This document shows positions 8,343 to 15,998 of a DNA stretch of 48,996 nucleotides, one piece after another. The stretch is from assembly GCA_025354885.1 (NCBI GenBank), contig JANXLY010000366.1, positions 1 through 48,996 on the forward strand. Reading direction: 5' to 3'. The stretch comes from Acidobacteriota bacterium (GTDB taxonomy: Bacteria > Acidobacteriota > Terriglobia > Bryobacterales > Bryobacteraceae). The translations under genes were made by a program, and so were the position numbers. A model generated the notes under the pieces. That model did no database searches. It was not told the origin of the DNA and was given only the letters and a program-made list of their open reading frames with translations. Position 1 is the stretch's first letter. Each line of letters opens with the position of its first letter.

Positions 8343-9753
8343 GCATACGGGCTTTCTTGAAATTGGGCGAGAGGTAGCTTCGCGGCGTCCTGTGCCTGAG
8401 CGGGTGAACGACTGGTTTGAGGTGTACCAGCCTTTTCCGGCCGCGAAGGTGAAGGAACAGGGCGCACGCTGCATGGATTGTGGCGTGCCGTTTTGCCATA
8501 CCGGCTGTCCGTTGCATAACCTGATTCCAGACTGGAATGACCTGGTTTATCGTGACCGCTGGCATGATGCGATCCGGCAGTTGCATGCGACGAACAACTT
8601 TCCTGAATTTACTGGGAGACTGTGTCCGGCCCCTTGTGAATCTGCTTGCGTGCTGGGGATCAATGCGCCGCCCGTGTCGATCAAGCAGGTAGAGAAATCG
8701 ATCATTGATCACGCGTTCGAAGAAGGCTGGATCCTGCCGGAGTTGCCGACCTTTCGGACAGGCAAGAAAGTAGTAGTCATCGGGTCCGGGCCTGCGGGAC
8801 TTGCTGCGGCGCAGCAGTTGAACCGGGCGGGACACCATGTGACCGTGATGGAGCGGGAGAATCGCCTTGGAGGGTTGCTGCGTTATGGCATCCCTGACTT
8901 CAAAATGGAGAAGCACCACATTGACCGCCGGATTACTCAACTGGAGGCGGAGGGTATTGAATTCCGGATGAACTGCAATATCGGAGTCGATGTGGAGTTC
9001 AGCGATTTGCGGAAGAAATACGATGCGGTGTTGCTCGCGATCGGTGCCGAGCAGCATCGGGATGTGAATGCGCCGGGCCGTCACCTGAAGGGCATTCATT
9101 ATGCGATGGAGTATTTGCCGCAATCGAATCGCGCGGTTGCCGGGGACCAGGTAGAAGGTCAGATTATGGCAACAGGCAAGCACGTGATCATCATCGGCGG
9201 TGGTGACACGGGCGCGGATTGTCTGGGGACGGCGACGCGGCAGGGAGCCGCGTCTGTGCACCAGTTCATGATTCACCAGAGGCCGCCGGATGAGCGGGCT
9301 GAGTCTACGCCTTGGCCGTTGTGGCCAGTGATGTATCGCGAAGAGCCGGCGCATGAAGAGAATGGTCAACGCGAGTTCGCGGTGGCTACGACTTCGTTCA
9401 GCGGCGATGAGAACGATGTTGTGAAGAAGCTGCACGGGGTGAGGGTTGGCGCTTCGCCGCGATTTGAGCCGGTGCCGGATAGCGAGTTTGAGATGGATGC
9501 GGACCTGGTTTTGATCGCGATCGGTTTTGCGGGTGTACACCGGCAGGGCCTGATCGAGAAGACCGGGGCGCGCCTCGATGCGCGCGGAAACATCGTTACG
9601 AACGAGAATTATCTGACCAGCCTTGAAGGCGTGTTTGCAGCGGGGGATGCCCGTCGGGGCGCGTCACTTGTTGTATGGGCGATTGCCGAAGGACGCCGGG
9701 CCGCAAGGGCGATTGACGAGAATCTGATGGGCAGTTCTCTGCTGCCCAACTAG
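8335..9753 (+). CDS. gltD: Glutamate synthase small subunit
   Basis: The 472-residue beta subunit takes electrons from NAD(P)H through FAD and iron-sulfur clusters and passes them to GltB. N-terminal cluster cysteines are Cys46, Cys49, Cys54 and Cys58 ([13 protein letters not shown]); a second group lies in [11 protein letters not shown]. The FAD-binding motif [11 protein letters not shown] and the NAD(P)H-binding motif [11 protein letters not shown] are both intact, and [15 protein letters not shown] is the C-terminal FAD contact. The ATG sits inside the last codons of gltB, so translation is coupled. Its TAG stop is immediately followed by the TAA of the convergent peroxiredoxin-like gene, leaving no room for a terminator. 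Confidence 0.97.
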   Translation: MGKHTGFLEIGREVASRRPVPERVNDWFEVYQPFPAAKVKEQGARCMDCGVPFCHTGCPLHNLIPDWNDLVYRDRWHDAIRQLHATNNFPEFTGRLCPAPCESACVLGINAPPVSIKQVEKSIIDHAFEEGWILPELPTFRTGKKVVVIGSGPAGLAAAQQLNRAGHHVTVMERENRLGGLLRYGIPDFKMEKHHIDRRITQLEAEGIEFRMNCNIGVDVEFSDLRKKYDAVLLAIGAEQHRDVNAPGRHLKGIHYAMEYLPQSNRAVAGDQVEGQIMATGKHVIIIGGGDTGADCLGTATRQGAASVHQFMIHQRPPDERAESTPWPLWPVMYREEPAHEENGQREFAVATTSFSGDENDVVKKLHGVRVGASPRFEPVPDSEFEMDADLVLIAIGFAGVHRQGLIEKTGARLDARGNIVTNENYLTSLEGVFAAGDARRGASLVVWAIAEGRRAARAIDENLMGSSLLPN

Positions 9754-10278
9754 TTACTTTTTCAGTTCTTCGAGGACTTCGATAGTGGTAGTTCTACCGC
9801 CATGGGTCTTGCTGACCTTGGAAAAGAAGACCATGCTTTTGGAGTCGATCAGGAAGGTCGAAGGGTAGGCCGTCTCCTGAGGAGCGTCCCAGCGGAGACC
9901 GTATTGTTTTGTGAATGTGTAGTCGGGGTCGAGGACCATTTCAAAGCCGGCGGGGAGATTCTTGTCCATCAAAAATTCGGAGGCTTTGGCGTTCAGATTG
10001 TCGGCTGGACCGGGGTAGACGAGGAGGACATTTTTGCCTTCGAAGTCTTTGGCTTTACTGACAAATTCCTTGACCTGACGGTTGCAGAGGGGGCACTGGT
10101 ATCCGGGGAAACCTCGTAAGACGATGAGGACAACGGGGCCTTTGGCAGTTTTTTCAGAGAGGCGAACCATTGTTCCATTGAGGTTTTTGAGTGCGAAGTC
10201 CGGGGCCTTTTCGCCGACGGCAGGGGTTGCGGCGAGGAGGGCGATTGAAGTGAAGAGGGTTGCGAAAATCAATTTCAT
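9754..10278 (-). CDS. Secreted peroxiredoxin/thioredoxin-like protein
   Basis: A 174-residue AhpC/TSA-Redoxin fold protein. A Sec signal peptide covers about residues 1-20, with a likely cut after ATPA. The redox centre is GFPGYQCPLCNRQ, a CxxC (Cys62, Cys65) in the peroxidatic position, as in PrxQ-like or AhpC-TSA family proteins. It probably reduces peroxides or disulfides in the periplasm. It stands alone: convergent with gltD with zero bases between stops, and 53 bases upstream of the MBOAT stop on the same strand. The physiological electron donor is unknown. Confidence 0.8.
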   Translation of the reverse strand: MKLIFATLFTSIALLAATPAVGEKAPDFALKNLNGTMVRLSEKTAKGPVVLIVLRGFPGYQCPLCNRQVKEFVSKAKDFEGKNVLLVYPGPADNLNAKASEFLMDKNLPAGFEMVLDPDYTFTKQYGLRWDAPQETAYPSTFLIDSKSMVFFSKVSKTHGGRTTTIEVLEELKK

Positions 10279-10331
10279 GTGAGACTCTTGTGCGCTGCTG
10301 CTAAGGAAGTTACGGTTGCTATTCGACAGCC

Positions 10332-11681
10332 TCAGAACTGGAAGTAGACGAAGGGGATGGAGACGTCAGTGACGGCGAAGATTTCGAGGATGAGCAGCAT
10401 TGCGGCGATTGCTGTTGCATAGCTGAGCGCTGAACTTTTGATGAGGCGGTCTTCCACTTCGAGGTGCTCTTCGAGGATGGCCGTTGCGGCAGCTAGTGCG
10501 ACGAGACCAAATTGCCAGTTGGTCCAGTTGCAGGTGCCGAGAGGGCCGTGCCACAAACTTTCGATGACGAAACGGGAGTCGGCAAAAGTGGCTGCGCGGA
10601 AGAAGACCCATCCGTTAAGGACCAGCAGCAGAGTGATCGGAATGCGCCACCATCGGGCTGTTTCGATGCCGAGCAAGCGTTCTATTGCGAGCAGTAGGCC
10701 GTGCCATCCACCCCAGATGATGAAGTTCCAACTGGCTCCGTGCCAAAGGCCTCCCAATAACATCGTGATCATCAAATTTGAGTAGGTGCGGAGAGTGCCC
10801 TTTCGATTGCCGCCGAGCGGAATGTAGAGGTAATCGCGGAGCCAGGTGGAGAGCGAGATGTGCCAGCGGTGCCAGAATTCAGTCATGCTTCCAGCGAGGT
10901 AGGGGCGGCGGAAATTGATCGGGAAATGGAAGCCGAAGAGCTTGGCCATGCCGATGGCCATGTCGGTGTAGCCTGAGAAATCGAAGAAGATCTGGAGAGC
11001 GAAGGCGATGGTGCCGGACCAGGCGTCGAGGATGCCGGGGTGTGCTGTTGGAGCGTTGAAGTAGGCGTCGCTGAGCTTGGCAAAGTTGTCAGCGAAAGCC
11101 ATCTTTTTAGTGAGCCCTAGGACGAGCAGGAAGATGCCTTGGGAGATGTCTTCGCTGTTAGGTTTAGCCCAGGGGCTTAGATCGGCGAAGAACTGTTTGG
11201 CGCGTACGATGGGCCCGGCGACGAGCTGCGGGAAGAAGGCTAGGAAGAGGGCGTAGTCCGCAGGGTTGCGGATGGGTTTTTGCTGTCGGCGATAGACATC
11301 GACGACATAGGACATGCTCTGGAAGATGTGAAAGCTGATGCCGATGGGGAGAACGATTTCGATATTGAAGCGGTGGCCGATCAGGATTTCGCTGAGGAAA
11401 TGGAAGTATTTGAAGACGACCAGCACAGCGATATTGAGGGCGAGACTGAGGATGAGGAGTGCGCGGCGGAGTGGGCCTTCGCTACGGGCGATGAGGAGGC
11501 CGGCGCTGTAATCCATGGCCGTGACACCTATGAGGAGTGCGAGGAATTTGACATTCCAGGAGCCGTAAAAATAGTAGCTTGCGAGCAGGAGCCAGTACTT
11601 GCGAATTGCTTGTGGGATCAGGTAGAAGCCGACCAGCGTGACCAGCAGAAAGCGGAGGAACTCGAGGGTATTAAAGAGCAC
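10332..11681 (-). CDS. MBOAT family membrane O-acyltransferase
   Basis: A 449-residue polytopic membrane protein of the AlgI/DltB type, which moves acyl groups across the membrane onto exported glycans or teichoic acids. The family core is clear: FFDFSGYTDMA (about 232-242), EFWHRWHISLSTWLRDYLY (268-286) and the catalytic His314 in GGLWHGASWNF. Length is typical. It overlaps the upstream SGNH-domain gene by 11 bases; such pairs (AlgI with AlgJ/AlgX, DltB with DltD) work together, the SGNH partner finishing transfer outside the membrane. No polymerase or glycosyltransferase adjoins it, so the acceptor glycan is unknown. Confidence 0.92.
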   Translation of the reverse strand: MLFNTLEFLRFLLVTLVGFYLIPQAIRKYWLLLASYYFYGSWNVKFLALLIGVTAMDYSAGLLIARSEGPLRRALLILSLALNIAVLVVFKYFHFLSEILIGHRFNIEIVLPIGISFHIFQSMSYVVDVYRRQQKPIRNPADYALFLAFFPQLVAGPIVRAKQFFADLSPWAKPNSEDISQGIFLLVLGLTKKMAFADNFAKLSDAYFNAPTAHPGILDAWSGTIAFALQIFFDFSGYTDMAIGMAKLFGFHFPINFRRPYLAGSMTEFWHRWHISLSTWLRDYLYIPLGGNRKGTLRTYSNLMITMLLGGLWHGASWNFIIWGGWHGLLLAIERLLGIETARWWRIPITLLLVLNGWVFFRAATFADSRFVIESLWHGPLGTCNWTNWQFGLVALAAATAILEEHLEVEDRLIKSSALSYATAIAAMLLILEIFAVTDVSIPFVYFQF

Positions 11682-12777
11682 CGAGCCACCTTGCGAGGTC
11701 GTCGGCGAGCATCTGGCCGTATTGGGTGGAGCCGACGCGATTCATGTGCAGGACGTCGTGAAAGAGTTCTGGCTTTTCGAGCACTTCGGCACGGTGCTCG
11801 TCGCCGAGGGTGACGCCAGGTCTTGAGGCGAAGTCGCGGATGCTGTGGGATAGCGTTTGGACTGGAGGCCGAAGGACGGGGCCGCGTGGCAATTTTACGA
11901 AGATGAAGCGTGTCGGGCTGCCAGCATAGCGTTGGAAAATCTCTCCATACCAGCGGCGGCGGTAGGCACCGTAGTTGCCGGTTTGCTTTGCGTTAGGGCG
12001 CATCAAGACAGTGGCTACGGCTTGTCTGAATGCTTCATCGACTCCGGGTGGATAGGTGACGACGCGAGTGGCCCAATCGACAGAGAGTCCCGTAACTGTT
12101 TTTTCGCTCTCGAGGTAATCATAGCTGCCGTTGGGCCACCAGTCGCGGGTGAGGCTGGCAGTCTTGAGGCGCTTCTGCGGGGCATTGAAGAGGGCGAGCA
12201 GGTCTTGCTGGAGAGAGGCACCCTTCACAAGGCAAGCCTTCCAGGCTTCGAGGGCGTATTTCGGGGTTGTGTAGCTGAGTGGGTATTCAGGCAGATCCGA
12301 GTAACGGAGGAGGAGCGAGAGGTAGTTTACGTCGAAAGGATAATCGGTGAAGTCGATGAAGGTGTCTTCGTCGTCGTAGTCGTCGACGGGGAATACGATG
12401 GCGGTATAGCGGCGTGCGGTGGGGTCGAGTTCGCGAAGCATGTAGTGCCAGACACGAGGGTTAGTACCGGCCACTCCGCCGTGGGTGAGGCGGAACTTGT
12501 AACCTTTTTGCGCGGAGTATTCGTTGGCCAGCTTTGGCGAATAATTCATGCGGGAATCGCCCATGGTCAGGACTAGAGCTTCTTTCCATTCCGTCTGATG
12601 TTTTCGTTCCCGGAGCAGCGTTAGCTGCATCATGCCGGCGCTGGAATCGGGTTCCAGGTAGCGCGCGTAGAAGCCACTGCGGAAGATCGCCGCATCGGCA
12701 CCGATGAAGAAGAAGAGAACTAAACCGAGTCTGGAGAGAACTTGCACAGAACTTTTATTGTATTGAGATAAACTCAT
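11671..12777 (-). CDS. SGNH-hydrolase-like membrane protein, MBOAT partner
   Basis: A 368-residue protein with one N-terminal membrane anchor (about residues 13-31) and an extracytoplasmic SGNH-type domain. The catalytic Ser75 lies in TMGDSRMNYS, and Asp341/His344 lie in FHDVLHMN near the C-terminus, the spacing of the DxxH motif. By analogy with AlgJ/AlgX and DltD it should accept acyl groups from the MBOAT protein encoded immediately downstream and place them on a polymer, or remove them. Its ATG is only 5 bases from the divergent oxidoreductase ATG, so the two promoters must overlap neighbouring coding sequence. A GTG ten codons further in is an alternative start. Confidence 0.78.
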   Translation of the reverse strand: MSLSQYNKSSVQVLSRLGLVLFFFIGADAAIFRSGFYARYLEPDSSAGMMQLTLLRERKHQTEWKEALVLTMGDSRMNYSPKLANEYSAQKGYKFRLTHGGVAGTNPRVWHYMLRELDPTARRYTAIVFPVDDYDDEDTFIDFTDYPFDVNYLSLLLRYSDLPEYPLSYTTPKYALEAWKACLVKGASLQQDLLALFNAPQKRLKTASLTRDWWPNGSYDYLESEKTVTGLSVDWATRVVTYPPGVDEAFRQAVATVLMRPNAKQTGNYGAYRRRWYGEIFQRYAGSPTRFIFVKLPRGPVLRPPVQTLSHSIRDFASRPGVTLGDEHRAEVLEKPELFHDVLHMNRVGSTQYGQMLADDLARWLGAL

Positions 12778-12782
12778 GTTTT

Positions 12783-14054
12783 ATGTCAGAAACACCTCGT
12801 CGCGATTTTCTCAAGGCAGCCAGCATCATTGCCGCTCCTGCCATTATCAGAGCCCAGACGGTTACGAATGCCATTAAGGTTGGCCTTGTTGGGGCTGGCG
12901 GACGTGGCACTGGAGCCGCTTCTCAAGCTCTTAAGGCAGACGATTATTCAGAACTGACTGCGGTCGGGGACGTATCGATGGAGCAGATTGATGCTTCGTT
13001 GGGCCGGATTGCGCGCATCAACAAGGCGAAGGTAAAAGTTGAGAACAGCAAGAAATATCTTGGCTTTGATGCTTATCAGCGAGTGATCGATTCGGATGTC
13101 GATGTGGTGTTGCTGGCGACGCCGCCAGGATTCCGTCCCACGCATTTGCGTTATGCAATCGAGAAGAACAAGCATGTGTTTGCAGAGAAGCCGATGGCGG
13201 TGGATCCGGCCGGGATTCGCAGTGTCATTGAGTCTGTGCGGATGGCGAAAGAGAAGAACCGTTGCATCGTGGATGGTTTTATGTGGCGCTATGCGAACCA
13301 CATCCAGCAGACGATGGAGCAGGTGCACAAGGGCATTATCGGTGATGTGCTTTCCTACTATGCGACTTATTACACGAGCCCGGTGAAGCCGATGCCGCCG
13401 GCGTCGACGCGTCCTGCCGGGATGAGCGATGTGGAGTGGCATACGAAGAACTGGTACAACTTTATGTGGCTCTCGGGTGACGGCTACGTGGAACAGGCAG
13501 TCCACTCTGTGGACAAGGTAGCGTGGTGCATGAACGATGTGGCACCGGTGTCGTGCGTTGCGCATGGCGGGCGGCAGATTCCGCAGGACGGCGGCAATAT
13601 TTTTGATCACATCGAAGTGAATTATCTTTATCCGAATGGTGTGCGTGCGTTTATTGCGCATCGTCAGATTCCGGGAATCTACAACGAGAATGGCGATTAC
13701 ATCCTGGGGACCAATGGCAAGGTGACGATCGGTCGCGGGCCGCTGCCGATTATCGAAGATCACAAGGGCAAGATTCTGTGGGCGTTTGAAGGCGCTAAGA
13801 ACGACGGCTACCAGTTTGAACACGACATCCTGTTTGCTGCCGTTCGCAAGGGCGAAGTGGTGAACAAGGGAGATCGAATGATCTCGTCGACACTGCTTGC
13901 CATCATGGGTCGGACTGCTGCTTACACCGGTGCGCAATTGACCTGGGAGCAGATCCAGAACTCGAAACTGTCTACCTTCCCTGATCCGTTTGATGCCAAG
14001 GGAAAATTGCCGGATATGCCGATCGCGCTGCCTGGCATTGCCAAGTTTGTATGA
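12783..14054 (+). CDS. Tat-exported Gfo/Idh/MocA family oxidoreductase
   Basis: A 423-residue oxidoreductase with a twin-arginine signal (PRRDFLKAASIIAAPAI, cut near ALA-like RAQT). The Rossmann motif is VGLVGAGGRGTGA, and the family EKP motif lies in FAEKPMAVDP. Exported Gfo/Idh/MocA enzymes of Acidobacteria and Planctomycetes carry a tightly bound NAD(P) and act on sugars or cyclitols; the substrate here is not predictable. The stop overlaps the next start as ATGA, coupling it to the CxxCH-SUMF1 protein, so the two probably act in the same periplasmic pathway. Confidence 0.88.
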   Translation: MSETPRRDFLKAASIIAAPAIIRAQTVTNAIKVGLVGAGGRGTGAASQALKADDYSELTAVGDVSMEQIDASLGRIARINKAKVKVENSKKYLGFDAYQRVIDSDVDVVLLATPPGFRPTHLRYAIEKNKHVFAEKPMAVDPAGIRSVIESVRMAKEKNRCIVDGFMWRYANHIQQTMEQVHKGIIGDVLSYYATYYTSPVKPMPPASTRPAGMSDVEWHTKNWYNFMWLSGDGYVEQAVHSVDKVAWCMNDVAPVSCVAHGGRQIPQDGGNIFDHIEVNYLYPNGVRAFIAHRQIPGIYNENGDYILGTNGKVTIGRGPLPIIEDHKGKILWAFEGAKNDGYQFEHDILFAAVRKGEVVNKGDRMISSTLLAIMGRTAAYTGAQLTWEQIQNSKLSTFPDPFDAKGKLPDMPIALPGIAKFV

Positions 14055-15241
14055 TTGTTCTGTCTTTGCTTGCTTTTTTGGCGATTGATTTTTCTACGCA
14101 GGTCAAACCTGTACTCGATCAGCAATGCGCGGCCTGTCATGACCGCGCATTCTATTTGAGGAAGAAAGACAAACTGGTTGCTTCGATTGGTTTGCCTGCG
14201 ACAGCAAAGGGTGCGATGCCGCCGGGCGGTCCGCAGTTGAACGCAAAAGACAGAGCGACGCTGACGACCTGGGTTGGCGAGGGAATGGTTTTTCCGGAGG
14301 CCACTAAGGCGCTTGCCGATGACCTTGGGCTGGCCAAGATTTTGCGTGCCCAGATCGTGAAAGGCTCGAAGGAACGCAGTGCCGCGCAGATGAAGCCGTA
14401 CAAGGCGATCATTCCAGGGACGGATGTTCCTTATGAGATGGTGCCAATTCCGGCAGGGAAGTATCTGATGGGGGATGACACGCATTCGAAAGATGAGGCA
14501 CCGCAACATCCGGTGAGTGTGGAGGCGTTCTGGATGGCACCGCGAGAGGTGACATGGAACGAGTACAGGCTGTTTATGTTTGCGAGTCTGGCGGGTGAGG
14601 ATCCGGGTGCCAACATTACGATTGACGCTGTGAGCCGACCGACCAAGCCATATGTCGAGATGTCGTTTGGGATGGGGATTGAAGGGTTTCCGGCGATCTC
14701 GATGACGCATCATGCGGCCAACAAATATGCGCAGTGGCTGAGTGCGAAGACGGGGCATTTTTATCGTTTGCCGACCGAGGCAGAGTGGGAGTATGCCTGC
14801 AAGGCGAACGCGCCCGAGCCTGCTGAGTTGGGTGAGGTTGCGGTTTTTAAGGCGAATTCTAAGGGTCAGTACAATCTGGTGGGGACCAAGAAACCGAATG
14901 CCTTTGGGCTTTTTGACATGCTGGGCAATGTGATGGAATGGACGACCGATCAGTATTACGCGGATGCTTATCAAGATCCGAAGGCATGGTATCCGTCGAA
15001 GACTTCTTATCCGCATACGGCGCGGGGCGGGAGCTGGAGCGATGTGGCGGAGCGAGTGCGGTGTGCGGCGCGTTTTCCAAGTGACGCGAGCTGGAAGCTG
15101 CAAGATCCGAATTTGCCTAAGTCGATCTGGTATCACACGGATGCGCTGGGACTGGGCTTTCGTCTGATTCGACCGCTGAAAATACCGACTGCGGAAGAAA
15201 TGCACGCATACTGGAACAATGGAGTGGCGGAAGATCAGTAG
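14051..15241 (+). CDS. CxxCH cytochrome-like plus SUMF1 (formylglycine-enzyme-like) protein
   Basis: A 396-residue protein with a short signal peptide, one haem-c motif near the N-terminus (Cys26-Ala-Ala-Cys29-His30, with a later MPP and a Leu-x-x-Trp segment typical of small cytochromes), then a SUMF1/formylglycine-generating-enzyme fold from about residue 130. SUMF1 signs are MVPIPAGKYLMGDD, EVTWNEYRLF, RLPTEAEWEYACK, NVMEWTTDQYY and the closing GLGFRLIRP. Genuine sulfatase-activating residues cannot be confirmed, and many bacterial SUMF1 proteins have other roles. It overlaps the upstream gene by 4 bases and the downstream apbE by 23. Confidence 0.82.
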   Translation: MIVLSLLAFLAIDFSTQVKPVLDQQCAACHDRAFYLRKKDKLVASIGLPATAKGAMPPGGPQLNAKDRATLTTWVGEGMVFPEATKALADDLGLAKILRAQIVKGSKERSAAQMKPYKAIIPGTDVPYEMVPIPAGKYLMGDDTHSKDEAPQHPVSVEAFWMAPREVTWNEYRLFMFASLAGEDPGANITIDAVSRPTKPYVEMSFGMGIEGFPAISMTHHAANKYAQWLSAKTGHFYRLPTEAEWEYACKANAPEPAELGEVAVFKANSKGQYNLVGTKKPNAFGLFDMLGNVMEWTTDQYYADAYQDPKAWYPSKTSYPHTARGGSWSDVAERVRCAARFPSDASWKLQDPNLPKSIWYHTDALGLGFRLIRPLKIPTAEEMHAYWNNGVAEDQ

Positions 15242-15998
15242 TGCGTTTCCCTCAATGGGGACGCTGATTCGCATTACTCTTTATGCGAAGAATGAGGGGC
15301 GGGCGAGTGCGGCAATGGTTGCGGCCCGGCATCGCTTTGAGGAGCTGGATCAGAAGCTGAGCGACTACAAAGCTGACAGCGAGATCAATCAATTGAAGTC
15401 GTTTGTGACGACTCGAGTGAGTGAGGATCTGTTTGCAGTGTTGAGTTTTGCTCAACGGGTGGCGCTGCTGTCTGGTGGGGCTTTTGATGTGACGATTGGG
15501 GCGAGAACGCGCGGGCGGAGCGGGACAGTGGGGTATCAATATATTGCTATGGGGAATCGCACGGTGACGCTTTTGAAGCCTGACATGCACTTGGATTTGG
15601 GCGGGATTGCTAAGGGCTATGCGGCGGATGAGGCATCAAGAGTGTTGAGTAAACTGGGATTTGGACGGCATCTGATTGCGGCATCGGGGGATGTAAGAGT
15701 GAAGGATGCGCCTCCGGGTGAACGTGGATGGCGAGTTGGACTGGGATCGGAGGGCAGGATGAGGGAACTAGCTCATGCAGCAGTGTCGACGAGCGGGAAT
15801 ACCTTTCAGCCAAAACACATCTGGGACCCGCGGACGCTAGAGCCGTTGGTGAGGAGTGAGACGGTGACAGTGGTGGCGCCAAGTGGGATGTGCGCAGATG
15901 CACTGGCTACGGCGTGCCTGGTATTGAGGCCAGCGGAACGAGGGCAGTTGCTTTCTCATTTTCCGGGCACGGAGTGCATTGCGGCTGGACCGGCTTAG
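15219..15998 (+). CDS. apbE: ApbE-like FAD:protein FMN transferase
   Basis: A 259-residue ApbE family protein. FMN transferases attach FMN to a Thr or Ser in exported flavoproteins, using FAD and Mg. Recognisable parts are SSAFPSMGTLIRIT, KLSDYKADSEINQL, GGAFDVTIG, the Mg/FAD loop LDLGGIAKGYAAD, AASGDVR, STSGN and KHIWDPRT. It is somewhat shorter than the usual 300-350 residues and begins without a signal peptide; the frame has no earlier start. The start lies inside the SUMF1 gene, so translation is coupled. No target flavoprotein is apparent nearby. The stop overlaps the convergent gene's stop. Confidence 0.88.
   Translation: MEWRKISSAFPSMGTLIRITLYAKNEGRASAAMVAARHRFEELDQKLSDYKADSEINQLKSFVTTRVSEDLFAVLSFAQRVALLSGGAFDVTIGARTRGRSGTVGYQYIAMGNRTVTLLKPDMHLDLGGIAKGYAADEASRVLSKLGFGRHLIAASGDVRVKDAPPGERGWRVGLGSEGRMRELAHAAVSTSGNTFQPKHIWDPRTLEPLVRSETVTVVAPSGMCADALATACLVLRPAERGQLLSHFPGTECIAAGPA

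Noticed and set aside
8296-9540. A 414-codon open frame on the minus strand opposite gltD
   Set aside because: It mirrors the third-position G/C bias of gltD, has no recognisable domain and is rich in Arg, His and Pro as shadow frames are. Similar frames opposite 13922-15274, 4197-6206, 34160-35083 and 36071-37324 were rejected for the same reason.
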